DNA of 64,000 nucleotides from Rubrivivax sp. (GTDB lineage: Bacteria > Pseudomonadota > Gammaproteobacteria > Burkholderiales > Burkholderiaceae_C), in the NCBI GenBank assembly GCA_016789955.1, contig JAEUPB010000018.1, positions 62,001-126,000 on the forward strand. Direction: 5' to 3'. The notes below the pieces were generated by a model that saw only the letters and a program-made list of their open reading frames with translations, had not been told where the DNA came from and ran no database searches. A program made the translations under genes and the position numbers. Shown piece after piece: positions 26,924-36,535 of the stretch; positions within the stretch are counted from its first letter, which is position 1, and each line of letters starts with the position of its first letter.

Positions 26924-27376
26924 ATGTTCGACGTGCTGGTCTATCTCTACGAGAACTACTGGCGCCCCGACGCCTGTCCCGACCACGACCAGCTGCAGCG
27001 CAAGCTCACCGCCGTGGGCTTCGAGACCGAAGAGATCTCCGAGGCGCTGAAGTGGCTGGACGGGCTCGCCCGCGGCTCGCAGTCGGCCGAAGCGCCCGTC
27101 GCCGCCGACAGCATGCGCGTCTACAGCGAGGTCGAACTCGATGTGCTGGGGGTCGACTCGATCGGCTTCATCGCGTTCCTCGAATCCGCCGGCGTGTTGC
27201 CACCGCCGATGCGCGAGATGGTCGTCGACCGTGCGCTGGCCGTCGGCAACGGCCCCGTCGATCTCGACGACCTGAAGGTCATCGTGCTGATGGTCTTCTG
27301 GAGCCTGGGCGAGGAGCCCGACGCGCTGATCCTCGACGAGCTGTTCGTCGCGCCCGAAGAACGCGTGGTGCATTGA
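26924..27376 (+). CDS. smg: Smg family protein (DUF494)
   Basis: 150 residues starting MFDVLVYLYENY, the usual Smg N-terminus. The whole length matches DUF494: a helical acidic protein with QLQRKLTAVGFE, SEVELDVLGVDSIGFIAFLE and a C-terminal WSLGEEPDALILDELF. Its function is not established. In Burkholderiales it normally follows dprA and is often next to topA. Here it is followed by a converging gene instead, so topA is not in the expected place. Confidence 0.9.
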   Translation: MFDVLVYLYENYWRPDACPDHDQLQRKLTAVGFETEEISEALKWLDGLARGSQSAEAPVAADSMRVYSEVELDVLGVDSIGFIAFLESAGVLPPPMREMVVDRALAVGNGPVDLDDLKVIVLMVFWSLGEEPDALILDELFVAPEERVVH

Positions 27377-27379
27377 CCC

Positions 27380-27400
27380 GCGCGCGGGCCGACCGCGCGC
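27380..27400. terminator. Strong stem-loop between converging smg and tctC-like genes
   Basis: A perfect 8-bp stem (GCGCGCGG / CCGCGCGC) with a 5-nt loop fills most of the 28-nt gap between two converging stop codons. It is a good candidate for a two-way terminator despite lacking T-runs. Confidence 0.5.
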
Positions 27401-27404
27401 ACCG

Positions 27405-28391
27405 TCAATCGACCTTGGCCCCGGAGGCCTTCACCACCTGCGCCCACTTGCGCGTCTCGGCATCGATGACACGCGCGAACTCGGCGGGCGTGTTGCCGCT
27501 CGCGATGGCGCCTTGCGACGCCAGCCGCTCCTTCAGCGCAGCGGTACCCAGCGCGCGAGCCGATTCCTGCTGCAGCCGGTTGACCACCTCGGCCGGCGTG
27601 CCGGCGGGGGCCAGCAATCCAAACCATGAGCTCGCCTCATAGCCCTTGAGTGCCGGCCCGCCGGCCTCGGCCACCGTCGGCAGGTCGGGCACGGCCGACG
27701 AGCGCGTCGCGCTGGTCACCGCCAGCGCCTTGAGCTTGCCGGACTTGATGTGCGGCAGCGCCGAGGGCAGGTTGTCGAACATCACGTCCATGCTGCCGCC
27801 CATCAGGTCGATCAGCGCCGGCCCGGAACCGCGATAGGGGATGTGGACCATGAACGTGCCGGTCATCGTCTTGAACAGCTCGCCCGCCAGGTGGATCGAC
27901 GTGCCGTTGCCCGAGCTGGCCATGTTCAGCCGCCCCGGCTGGGCCTTCAGCGCGCGCACGAAGTCGGGCACCGACTGGATGGCCAGGCGCTGCGCCGTCG
28001 CCGGGTTCATCACGAGCACGTTGGGCACGCCGGCCACCAGCGTCACCGGCGCGTAGTCCTTGATCGGGTCGTACGGCAGCTTCGGGTAGAGCGACACGTT
28101 GATCGCATGCGTGCCCACGGTGCCCATCAGCAGCGTGTAGCCGTCTGCCGGCGCCTTGGCGACTTCGGCGGCGCCGGTGTTGCCGCCGGCGCCGGGCTTG
28201 TTGTCGACGACGACCGGTTGCCCGAGCGCCCGCTGCAGTTCGGGGGCCAGGGCACGGGCGAGGATGTCGGTGGTGCCGCCGGCCGCGAAGGGCACGACGA
28301 TGCGCACGGGCTTGGCGGGCCAGGCACCCTGGCTCCAGGCGCGGGCGGCGGGAAGCAGCAGGCCGGCGGTCAGCAGGTCGCGTCGTTGCAT
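27405..28391 (-). CDS. Bug/TctC-family periplasmic solute-binding protein
   Basis: 328 residues with an N-terminal signal ([18 protein letters not shown]). The family motifs are present: [38 protein letters not shown] and the later [16 protein letters not shown]. These are the binding components of tripartite tricarboxylate transporters, taking citrate-like acids, nicotinate, aromatic acids and others. No TctA or TctB genes are near, which is usual for the many orphan Bug proteins of Burkholderiales. It is the last of a same-strand run after yejBEF and a TonB receptor. Ligand unknown. Confidence 0.92.
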   Translation of the reverse strand: MQRRDLLTAGLLLPAARAWSQGAWPAKPVRIVVPFAAGGTTDILARALAPELQRALGQPVVVDNKPGAGGNTGAAEVAKAPADGYTLLMGTVGTHAINVSLYPKLPYDPIKDYAPVTLVAGVPNVLVMNPATAQRLAIQSVPDFVRALKAQPGRLNMASSGNGTSIHLAGELFKTMTGTFMVHIPYRGSGPALIDLMGGSMDVMFDNLPSALPHIKSGKLKALAVTSATRSSAVPDLPTVAEAGGPALKGYEASSWFGLLAPAGTPAEVVNRLQQESARALGTAALKERLASQGAIASGNTPAEFARVIDAETRKWAQVVKASGAKVD

Positions 28392-28459
28392 GCGGGTTCC
28401 TCTCGGGGTGTCACCCGGGAGTGTGCCCCAGTGCGGTGCGAAGCCGAGCCGGTGCGCGC

Positions 28460-30748
28460 CTACAGCTTCAGTTCGAGGCTGATGCGGAAGTTCACGTACG
28501 TGCGGCTGGTCGAGACCTGCCGCTGTCGCGTGGTGTCCAGGTCGAACACGCTGCTCGTCACGTAGTCGGCGGCATTCAGGTTCGTGACGTTCAGCCGCAG
28601 CTGCGCCGTGGGGTCGAAGACCCACAGCGCGTAGACATCGAGCTGGTGCTTGACCGGCGTCGTCAGCGCCTGGATCTCGGAGACCTGCGTCCTGTACGAC
28701 GGGGTCAGGTTCAGGTTGCCGCCGAGCGTGAGCGGCGTGCCGCGAATGCGGTAGTCCAGGCCCAGGTTGGCGGTGCCGGGGGGCTGCTGGTCGAGCCGGT
28801 TGTCGGGCCCGGGAACCTGGTCCACGCGCGAACGGAACGCGCTCACGTTGCTGCGCACCTCGATGCGCGGCGCGTCGGTGATCAGCTGGTCGAGCCGGAA
28901 CTTGGCCTCCAGCTCGATGCCCGCCGTGCTCGCGCGGCCGACGTTCTCGGGCCGCGACACCCAGCGCTCGGCCTTCGCAGGGTAGTCCACCGGCCTTTGC
29001 AGCGACGTGACCGTGCGGATGTAGTCGGTCAGCCGCCGCACGAACACGTTTGCGCTGAGCACACCGCCTTCGGCGAGGTAGCGTTCGACGGCCACGTCGA
29101 TGCCCGTGGCCAGCTCAGGCCTCAACCCGGCATTGCCGACCCGGTCCGGGCTGGTGGCGTCGTTGGTCTGCGTCAGGTCGCTGTAGCGCGACGAGTACGA
29201 CGGCCGCGCGATCAGGTTGTTCAGCGTCGGCGACTTGTAGCTGCGCGTGAGGCTGATGCGGATCTGGTCGCGCTGCTTCGGATCGGGCTTGTAGAGGAAG
29301 TGCACCAGCGGCGTCGTGACGCGGCTGCTGTTGGTCGGCCGCGTGCCGTCGGGGTTCTCGCCACGGGTGCGGATCGACTCCGTGCGCAGCCCGGCGTGCA
29401 TCGACCAGTTCGGGCTCAGCGTCCACTCGTCCTGCGCATAGAGGGCGAGCCGTTGCACGACGGCGGTGAAGTCGTCGTCGTCGCTGCCCACCTTCACGCC
29501 GTTGGACAGCGTGATGCGCTCCTCGTCGCGATGTTGGCGCTCGGCCTCCCAGCCGCCGACGAAGGTGTGGTCGGCGCCGCTGCCCAGCAGGCGCGAGAGC
29601 TTGCCGTTGAGGTTGAGGTTGTGCTCGCGGCTGTCGCTGGTGACGCGCTCGGTCCGCGTCTCCAGGCCCTGCAGCAGTTCGTGGCGCAACGACTCGCTGC
29701 CGCCGCGGTTGGCGTTGGCGTGCCCGCCGAGCTCGAGCCGCCAGTCGTCGGGCAGGCGCCGGCGCCACTGCAGGTTCAGCCGCGCGGTCACGCTGTGGTT
29801 GTCGCTGTTGCTGTAGCCGCTGTCGTAGCCCGGCGGCCGCGCCCGCGTGGCTTCGGTGATGTCGAAGCGCGTGTGAGACTCGCCCCGGGTCGCGAACAGG
29901 CCGGGGCTCAGCATCAGCATGTCGCCGCCGTCGCCGCGCCACTGCAGCCGGGCGTTCAGGTTCAGGCCGGCACGGCTGAACACAGTTTCGGCGCGGTAGC
30001 TCTCGCGGCCGAGCACGGCCCCGGTGTCGGGGTCCTCGTCGGTGGTCGTGCCACTGGACACCGGCCGCCCATGCGGGAAGAAGGTCCCGGCCGTCAGGTT
30101 GTAGATGAAGTTGTCGCGGCTGTCGTTGTGGGTCCAGAACAGGCCCGGTGTGGCCTTGCCGTTCTCGATGCCGACGCCGGCGCGCACGTCGTTGAGCCGG
30201 GCCCTGAAGGCCTCGCGCAGCACGATGTTGATGGTGCCGCCGATGGCCCGTGCGCCGGTCTCCGCCGTGGGCGCGCGGAAGATCTCGATGCGCTCGAGCT
30301 GCTCGGGCGTGAGCTGGTCCAGCGAAAAGCCCGCGGGGGCTCGTTGGCCGTCGACGAGGATCTGCGTGTAGCCGGCACCCAGGCCGCGCATGCGGGGCGG
30401 CCCGCCGCGCCCCGGCGGCCCGGACGTGGTGACGCCCGGCAGACGCTTCAGCACCTCGGAGACGCTGCTGTCGCCGAAGCGCTCGATCTCCTCGCGGCCG
30501 ATGACGATCTTCGCGGCGGTGGACAGCCGGCGCTGGTCGGCGTCGCTCTCGCGCCCGCCGGTGATCTCCACGCGCTGCGACGGCGGTGCGACCGGGGGGC
30601 GCGCGCCGCGCGGCGCGGATGCCGCCGACGCGGGGGCGGAGGCGGCGGCGGCCGGCGCGGGAGCGGTGGGGGTGGTCTGCGCGACGGCGCAGCTCGAGAA
30701 CACGGCGGCGAGCACGAGGCCGCCGCTCCACGGGTGATCGGGCTTCAC
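28460..30748 (-). CDS. TonB-dependent outer-membrane receptor downstream of yejF
   Basis: About 762 residues. I prefer the GTG at 30748, because a -10-like GACAAT ends 7 nt before it and overlaps the ATG at 30757; the ATG would add three residues. After a signal peptide ([14 protein letters not shown]) there is an Ala/Pro-rich linker, then a plug domain with [21 protein letters not shown], the ILVDGQRAP loop and [14 protein letters not shown], and a long barrel. It follows yejF by 112 nt on the same strand, so it could supply the outer-membrane step for the Yej peptide importer. Ligand unknown. Confidence 0.88.
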   Translation of the reverse strand: MKPDHPWSGGLVLAAVFSSCAVAQTTPTAPAPAAAASAPASAASAPRGARPPVAPPSQRVEITGGRESDADQRRLSTAAKIVIGREEIERFGDSSVSEVLKRLPGVTTSGPPGRGGPPRMRGLGAGYTQILVDGQRAPAGFSLDQLTPEQLERIEIFRAPTAETGARAIGGTINIVLREAFRARLNDVRAGVGIENGKATPGLFWTHNDSRDNFIYNLTAGTFFPHGRPVSSGTTTDEDPDTGAVLGRESYRAETVFSRAGLNLNARLQWRGDGGDMLMLSPGLFATRGESHTRFDITEATRARPPGYDSGYSNSDNHSVTARLNLQWRRRLPDDWRLELGGHANANRGGSESLRHELLQGLETRTERVTSDSREHNLNLNGKLSRLLGSGADHTFVGGWEAERQHRDEERITLSNGVKVGSDDDDFTAVVQRLALYAQDEWTLSPNWSMHAGLRTESIRTRGENPDGTRPTNSSRVTTPLVHFLYKPDPKQRDQIRISLTRSYKSPTLNNLIARPSYSSRYSDLTQTNDATSPDRVGNAGLRPELATGIDVAVERYLAEGGVLSANVFVRRLTDYIRTVTSLQRPVDYPAKAERWVSRPENVGRASTAGIELEAKFRLDQLITDAPRIEVRSNVSAFRSRVDQVPGPDNRLDQQPPGTANLGLDYRIRGTPLTLGGNLNLTPSYRTQVSEIQALTTPVKHQLDVYALWVFDPTAQLRLNVTNLNAADYVTSSVFDLDTTRQRQVSTSRTYVNFRISLELKL

Positions 30749-30755
30749 CGGCCCC

Positions 30756-30761
30756 ATTGTC
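30756..30761 (-). promoter_or_regulatory. -10-like hexamer GACAAT next to TonB receptor start
   Basis: GACAAT on the minus strand ends 7 nt before the GTG at 30748. It also overlaps the alternative ATG, which argues for the GTG start. Confidence 0.35.
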
Positions 30762-30860
30762 GCGGCGAGCACCGGAAGTTTCGTTGCGCGTGGGTGAAGC
30801 CGGGTCTGGCGGCCGTCCCGCCCGGCGGAACCCGATGCAATTCGGCGCCGCCGCGCGTCG

Positions 30861-32522
30861 TCAGGCCGCCGCGCGGTAGCCGCGCGGGATCGCCGCCAGC
30901 AACCGTTTCGTGTACTCCTCGCGCGGGGCGGCGAGGATCTCCTGCGCCGCGGCACGCTCGACCACCACGCCGTCCTTCATCACGAGCACCTCGTCGCTGA
31001 TGAAGCGCACCACGGCCAGGTCGTGGCTGATGAAGACGTAGGAGAGGCCCAGCTCGTCCTGCAGGTCCTTCAGCAGGTTCAGCACTTGCGCCTGCACCGA
31101 CACGTCGAGCGCCGAGACCGCCTCGTCGAGCACCAGCACCTCGGGCTCCAGCGTGAGGCAGCGCGCGATGGCCACGCGCTGGCGCTGGCCGCCGCTGAAC
31201 TCGTGCGGGTACTTGGCGAAGGCGCGGCCGTCGAGCCCCACCTTCTCGAGCAGCGCGCGGGCCCGCTGCTCGCGTTCAGCGGTGTTGTTGCCGATGCCGT
31301 GGATGGTCATCGGCTCCACCAGCGTCTGCCCGATCGTGAAGCGCGGGTTGAGGCTGGCGTAGGGGTTCTGGAACACGATCTGGATGCGCCGGCGCAGCAC
31401 CTGGCGCTCGCGGTCGTCGAGCTCGAGCAGGTCGCGCCCGTCGAAGATCACCCGGCCGCCCGTGGGCTCGTGCAGCCGCAGCAGCGTCAGGCCCATCGTC
31501 GTCTTGCCAGACCCCGACTCGCCCACCACCCCCAGCGTGTGCCCGAGTCGCAGCTGGAAGCTCACGTCGTGCACGGCCTTGAACTCGCGCTTGCCGAACA
31601 GGCCCTGCCGCAGCCAGAAGCTCTTGGCCAGCGAGCGGACTTCGAGCACCACCGGCGCCTGCGGGTCCTTGGGCTTGGCGGTCTGCTGGGCGGCGCGGCC
31701 GGCGATGTGGTCGTCGATCACCATCAGGCGCGCCGGGTTGCCTTCGAGGCTCGGGCGGCAGGCGATCAGGGCCTTGGTGTAGTCGTCCTTCGGCGCGGCG
31801 AAGATCTGCGCCACCGGGCCCTGCTCGCGCACGATGCCGTGGCGCATCACCACCACCTGGCGCGCGATCTCGCCGACCAGGCCGAGATCGTGGCTGATGA
31901 ACAGCACGCTCATGCGGTGGCTGGCCTGCAGCTTGGCCAGCAGCTCGATGATCTGCCGCTGGATCGTCACGTCCAGCGCGGTCGTGGGCTCATCCGCGAT
32001 CAGCAGCTTGGGCTCGCACGACAGCGCCATCGCGATCATCACGCGCTGCTGCTGGCCGCCGGACATCTCATGCGGATAGGACTTCAGCCGCCGCGTCGGC
32101 TCGGGGATGCCGACTTCGTTCAGCAGCCCCTCGGCCCGCTCCATCGCCGCCCGGCGCGACAGCTTCATGTGCTTCATCAGCGGCTCGACGAGCTGGTCGC
32201 CGACGCTGAAGACCGGGTTCAGCGAGCCCATCGGGTCCTGGAACACGCAGGCGATGTCCTTGCCGCGCAGCGCCTGCAGCTCGGCGAGGGAGGCCTGCAG
32301 CAGGTCGCGGCCCTGCCACAGCACGCGGCCCTGCCGGACCGCGTTGTCGGGCAGCAGGTTGAGGATGGACATCGCCGTCACGCTCTTGCCCGAGCCCGAC
32401 TCGCCGACCAGCGCGATGGTGCTGTTCTCGGGCACGTCGAAGCTGATGCCCTTGACCGCCTCGGCGACCTGGCCCTTGCCCATGCGGAACGAGACCCGCA
32501 GGTCCTGGATACTCAAGAGCAT
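30861..32522 (-). CDS. yejF: YejF-type double ATP-binding protein of a peptide ABC importer
   Basis: 553 residues containing two complete ABC ATPase domains in one chain, as in E. coli YejF. Each has a Walker A (GESGSGKSV near residue 40; GESGSGKTT in the second half), Q-loop ([22 protein letters not shown]), signature (SGGQQQR; SGGQRQR) and Walker B ([17 protein letters not shown]). It powers import through YejB and YejE. It lies 6 nt downstream of yejE. In known systems YejABEF imports peptides, including microcin C in enteric bacteria. Confidence 0.94.
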   Translation of the reverse strand: MLLSIQDLRVSFRMGKGQVAEAVKGISFDVPENSTIALVGESGSGKSVTAMSILNLLPDNAVRQGRVLWQGRDLLQASLAELQALRGKDIACVFQDPMGSLNPVFSVGDQLVEPLMKHMKLSRRAAMERAEGLLNEVGIPEPTRRLKSYPHEMSGGQQQRVMIAMALSCEPKLLIADEPTTALDVTIQRQIIELLAKLQASHRMSVLFISHDLGLVGEIARQVVVMRHGIVREQGPVAQIFAAPKDDYTKALIACRPSLEGNPARLMVIDDHIAGRAAQQTAKPKDPQAPVVLEVRSLAKSFWLRQGLFGKREFKAVHDVSFQLRLGHTLGVVGESGSGKTTMGLTLLRLHEPTGGRVIFDGRDLLELDDRERQVLRRRIQIVFQNPYASLNPRFTIGQTLVEPMTIHGIGNNTAEREQRARALLEKVGLDGRAFAKYPHEFSGGQRQRVAIARCLTLEPEVLVLDEAVSALDVSVQAQVLNLLKDLQDELGLSYVFISHDLAVVRFISDEVLVMKDGVVVERAAAQEILAAPREEYTKRLLAAIPRGYRAAA

Positions 32523-32528
32523 GACGGG

Positions 32529-33602
32529 TTACTCCAGGCCGCGAAGTTTCGGGTCGAGCGCATCGCGCAACGCATCGGCCGCCAGCGAGAACGCGGTGAC
32601 GAACACCGCCATGAAGACCGTCGCGGCGGCCAGCTGCCACCAGTAGCCCAGGATCAGCTCGCTCTGCGCCTCGGCGAGCATCGTGCCCCAGCTCACCTGG
32701 TCCACCGGCACGCCCAGGCCCAGGTACGACAGGATCACCTCGGCCTTGATGAAGCCCACCACCAGCAGCGACATGCGTACCAGGATCACGTGGCTGACGT
32801 TGGGCAGGATGTGGCGGAACATGCGGCTGCCGGCCGACGCGCCGATGGCCTCGGCGGCACGTACGTACTCGCGGCCCGAGTGCTTGATGAACTCGGCGCG
32901 CACCTGCCGGTACATGCCGGCCCACCCGGTGAGGCCCAGGATCAGCACGACGTTGGTGACGCCGCGCTGGTTCAGCGCCGCGGCGATGGCGAAGATCAGC
33001 AGGATGTTCGGGATCGCCTCGATGACGTTGTAGAGCCACTCGAGGAAGTCGCCGACCTTGCCGCCGAAGAAGCCGCCGGCCGCGCCCAGCAACGTGCCCA
33101 GCGTCGTGGCGACGATGGCCGCCAGCACGCCGACGAACACCGACACCTGTGTGCCCTTGATGGCCTTGTCGAGCACGTCGCGGCCGAGGCGATCGCCGCC
33201 CATCGGCAGCGTCTGCGCCTTGGGGCGCTCCTCGGTCTGGAACTTCTTGGCGCGCTCTTCCCACTCCTTGTAGCGGGGGGCGAGCGGGTCGATGTCCGAC
33301 AGGTCGACGTTCGGCCCCTTGGGTGATTCGATCGCACCGGCGGCCTGCGGCGGCGCCGGGCCGAGCAGCGTCGGCTGCGCATTGGGCACACCGACCTCGC
33401 GCTGCCAGTCCTTGGCCACCAGGCCGAGCGACGCGAGCAGGATCAGCAGCAGGAAGGCCACCACCACCACCAGCGACCACAACCCGACGCGATCACCGCG
33501 GAAGCGCCGCCACGCGGCATGCCAGACGCCTTCGCTCTTCTGCTGCGCGTCGTCGAGCGACGACGCGGACGGCGGGAGGACCGCGCTGCCCGGCGCGCTC
33601 AC
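32529..33602 (-). CDS. yejE: YejE-type peptide ABC importer permease
   Basis: 357 residues from a GTG that overlaps the yejB stop by 4 nt. A long N-terminal helix (GLWSLVVVVAFLLLILLASL) is followed by a hydrophilic loop of about 100 residues containing LPMGGDRLGRDVL. Five helices with the BPD_transp_1 EAA-type loop (EYVRAAEAIGASAGSRMFRHILPN) come next. This is the usual YejE/OppC layout. It pairs with YejB in the inner membrane. Confidence 0.93.
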   Translation of the reverse strand: MSAPGSAVLPPSASSLDDAQQKSEGVWHAAWRRFRGDRVGLWSLVVVVAFLLLILLASLGLVAKDWQREVGVPNAQPTLLGPAPPQAAGAIESPKGPNVDLSDIDPLAPRYKEWEERAKKFQTEERPKAQTLPMGGDRLGRDVLDKAIKGTQVSVFVGVLAAIVATTLGTLLGAAGGFFGGKVGDFLEWLYNVIEAIPNILLIFAIAAALNQRGVTNVVLILGLTGWAGMYRQVRAEFIKHSGREYVRAAEAIGASAGSRMFRHILPNVSHVILVRMSLLVVGFIKAEVILSYLGLGVPVDQVSWGTMLAEAQSELILGYWWQLAAATVFMAVFVTAFSLAADALRDALDPKLRGLE

Positions 33603-34537
33603 TTGAGCACCACCCGCGGGTCGACGACCTTGTACATGATGTCGGTGGCGAGGTTGATCAGCATCGTCAGCACGGCCAGGTAGATGGTCACCGCCTGGAT
33701 CACGGGGTAGTCGCTGCGGTTCACCGCCAGCAGCACCTCGCGGCCCAGGCCGGGGATCGAGAAGAACACCTCGATCAGGAACGACCCGACGAAGATGCCG
33801 GGCAGCTGCAGGCCGATGTTCGTGAGGATCGGAATCATCGCGTTGCGCAGCACGTGCTTGAAGAGCACGGTGCCCTCGTTCATGCCCTTGGCGCGCGCGG
33901 TGCGCACGTAGTCCTGGCCGAGTTCGTCGAGGAAGAAGCTGCGGTACAGCCGCGTCTGCGGCGCCACGCCCACCATCACGGCCAGCAGCACCGGCAGCGG
34001 CACGTAGGTGACGAGGTTGGTGACGAGGCTGTCGCTCCAGCCCTGCACCGGGAACCAACCGAGCTGGAAGCCGAACACGTACTGGCCGACGATGACGTAG
34101 ACGAGGAAGCTGATCGACAGCGCGATCGTCGTCACCACCATGATGGCGCGGTCGGTGAGCGAGCCGCGGCGATACGCCACCCACATCGCGATCGGCAGCG
34201 CCAGCAGCACGTCGAGCACGAGGATCGGCGTCATTACCGTCAGCGTGGCCGGCAGCCGCGTGGCGAAGAGGTTGCCCACCCCCTCGTTGGTGGCCCAGCT
34301 CTTGCCCCAGTCGAAGCTGAGGATCTGCTTGACGAAGATCCACAGCTGCACCCACCAGGGCTCGTTCAGGCCGAGCTGCTGGCGGATGGCCTCGATCTGT
34401 TCGGGTGTGGCGTTGAGGCCGCCGAGGATTTCGGCAGGGTCGCCGCCGAAGTACTTGAAGAGCACGAACACCAGCAGCACGACCCCGATCAGCGTGGGGA
34501 TCATCTGCCAGAGGCGCCGGATGAGGTAGGCCGTCAT
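33599..34537 (-). CDS. yejB: YejB-type peptide ABC importer permease
   Basis: 312 residues, OppB/YejB layout: an N-terminal YLIRRLWQMIPTLIGVVLLVF helix, a periplasmic domain, then the permease core with the EAA loop DYVRTARAKGMNEGTVLFKHVLRNA and a final helix before DPRVVLK. It is the first gene of yejB-yejE-yejF on this strand. The binding-protein genes are divergent across a 165-nt gap, which should hold promoters for both sides, although I see no clear boxes there. Confidence 0.93.
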   Translation of the reverse strand: MTAYLIRRLWQMIPTLIGVVLLVFVLFKYFGGDPAEILGGLNATPEQIEAIRQQLGLNEPWWVQLWIFVKQILSFDWGKSWATNEGVGNLFATRLPATLTVMTPILVLDVLLALPIAMWVAYRRGSLTDRAIMVVTTIALSISFLVYVIVGQYVFGFQLGWFPVQGWSDSLVTNLVTYVPLPVLLAVMVGVAPQTRLYRSFFLDELGQDYVRTARAKGMNEGTVLFKHVLRNAMIPILTNIGLQLPGIFVGSFLIEVFFSIPGLGREVLLAVNRSDYPVIQAVTIYLAVLTMLINLATDIMYKVVDPRVVLK

Positions 34538-34702
34538 CGTGGCCCCGGAAATGGACGAAGGCGCGAGTGTAGGGCGGTGTACCCGTGGTCGCGGGGCGTG
34601 GATTCCCCCGAGACGGGCGGGCCGTCATTGGGTTTGTGCGACTGCGCGCCGCGCCGCGCCGCACTAGACTCGCGCGCTTTCACGATCGACGGGGTTCCCG
34701 CC

Positions 34703-36535
34703 GTGAAACGACTGATCCTGCTGGCCCTTGCAGGCTGGCTCGCGGCCGGCGCCACGCTGGCCCAGGCCCCGACGGCCGCGGCCACGGCGCCGCCCGGCGG
34801 CGAGAAGGTGCTGCGCTACGCCTTTCCGGTGGCCGAGACCACGTTCGACCCGGCGCAGGTCACCGACCTGTACTCGTCGACGCTGCTCAACACCATCTTC
34901 GAGGCGCCGTACGAGTACGCCTACCTTGCCGAGCCGACCTACATCCGGCCGATGACCGCCGCGGCGATGCCCGAGGTCTCGGCGGACTACCGCACGACCA
35001 CGATCCGCATCAAGCCGGGCATCCACTTCGCCGACGACCCGGTCTTTCAGGGTCGCAAGCGCGAGCTGGTGGCGCAGGACTACGTGTATGCGATCAAGCG
35101 CCACTACGACCCGCGCTGGAAGAGCGGCCGGCTGTACCTGCTCGAGAACCTGAAGCTCCTCGGCCTGTCGGAACTGCGCAAGGAGCTGATCGCCGCGAAG
35201 AAGCCGTTCGACTACGACCGCGAGGTCGAGGGGCTGAAGGCCCTCGACCGCTACACGCTGCAGATCCGCACCGCGGAGCCGCAGCCGCGCCTGCTGCACC
35301 AGCTCGCGCAGTCGGCTGTGGTCGGTGCCGTGGCGCGCGAGGTGGTGGAGCACTACGGCGACCGCATCGGCGACCACCCGGTGGGCACCGGCGCGTTCCG
35401 CCTCGCGGAGTGGAAGCGCAGCTCTCGCATCACGCTGGCGCGCAACACGAACTATCGCGAGAACCTCTACGACGAGAAGCCGGTGGTCGGCGACGAGACG
35501 TTGAAGGCGCAGGTGCGGGCGTTGAAGGGTCGCCGGCTGCCGATGGTCGACAAGGTCGTGATCTCGATCATCGAGGAGGTGCAGCCGCGCTGGCTGTCGT
35601 TCCTCAACGAGGAGCACGACCTGATCGAGAACGTGCCGGCCGAGTTCAGCGGCGTCGCGTTCCCGAACAACCAGCTCGCGCCCAATCTGAGGAAGCGCGG
35701 CGTACAGATGCAGCGCTACGCCCGCGCCGACCTGTCGATGAGCTACTTCGGCATGGAGAACCCGGTCGTGGGAGGCTACGAGCCGCACAAGATCGCACTG
35801 CGTCGCGCCATCTCGCTGGCCGTGGACCTGGAACGCGAGATCCGCCTCGTGCGACGCGGCCAGGCGATACCGGCGCAAGGCCTGATCGGCCCGCGCACCT
35901 ACGGCTACGACGCGGCGTTCAAGAGCGAGATGAGCGACCACGACCTGGCACGTGCCAAGGCGCTGCTCGACCTGCACGGCTACGTCGACCGCGATGGCGA
36001 CGGCTGGCGCGACCAGCCCGACGGCAAGCCGCTGGAGCTGGAGTACGCCACGCAGCCCGAGCAGCAGAGCCGCCAGCTCGTCGAGCAATGGCAGCGCAAC
36101 ATGGACGCGCTGAAGATCCGGATCCGCTTCAAGGTGGCCAAGTGGCCCGAGAACCTGAAGGCTTCGCGAGCCGGCCGGCTGATGATGTGGGGCGTCGGCT
36201 GGAACGCCGGTGAGCCCGACGGCGACACCTTCCTCGCCATCGCCTACGGCCCGAACAAGGGACAGTCCAACCACTCGCGCTTCGACCTGCCCGAGTACAA
36301 CCGGCTGTACGAGGCGCAGCGCATGCTGCCCGACGGCCCCGAGCGGCAGGCGCTGATGGCCCAGGCGCAGAAGCTGGCGGTGGCCTACATGCCGATCAAG
36401 TCGCACGTGCACCGGGTCTGGACCGACCTCGCCTACCCGTGGGTGAAGGGCTACTACCGCAACCTCTTCGTGAACGGCTTCTACCGCTACGTGGATGTCG
36501 ACAACGCCGAGCTGAACAAGGGGCAGCAGCCATGA
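34703..36535 (+). CDS. YejA-like periplasmic peptide-binding protein, copy 1
   Basis: 610 residues from GTG at 34703, with a signal peptide (LILLALAGWLAAGATLAQ). It is a family 5 extracellular solute-binding protein: VLRYAFPVAETTFDPAQ at the start, HPVGTGAFRLAEWKRSS in the middle and HVHRVWTDLAYPWVKGY near the end. It delivers oligopeptides to YejBE. Its stop overlaps the ATG of a second, clearly related copy. The pair is divergent from yejBEF, an arrangement fitting one importer with two binding proteins. Confidence 0.92.
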   Translation: MKRLILLALAGWLAAGATLAQAPTAAATAPPGGEKVLRYAFPVAETTFDPAQVTDLYSSTLLNTIFEAPYEYAYLAEPTYIRPMTAAAMPEVSADYRTTTIRIKPGIHFADDPVFQGRKRELVAQDYVYAIKRHYDPRWKSGRLYLLENLKLLGLSELRKELIAAKKPFDYDREVEGLKALDRYTLQIRTAEPQPRLLHQLAQSAVVGAVAREVVEHYGDRIGDHPVGTGAFRLAEWKRSSRITLARNTNYRENLYDEKPVVGDETLKAQVRALKGRRLPMVDKVVISIIEEVQPRWLSFLNEEHDLIENVPAEFSGVAFPNNQLAPNLRKRGVQMQRYARADLSMSYFGMENPVVGGYEPHKIALRRAISLAVDLEREIRLVRRGQAIPAQGLIGPRTYGYDAAFKSEMSDHDLARAKALLDLHGYVDRDGDGWRDQPDGKPLELEYATQPEQQSRQLVEQWQRNMDALKIRIRFKVAKWPENLKASRAGRLMMWGVGWNAGEPDGDTFLAIAYGPNKGQSNHSRFDLPEYNRLYEAQRMLPDGPERQALMAQAQKLAVAYMPIKSHVHRVWTDLAYPWVKGYYRNLFVNGFYRYVDVDNAELNKGQQP

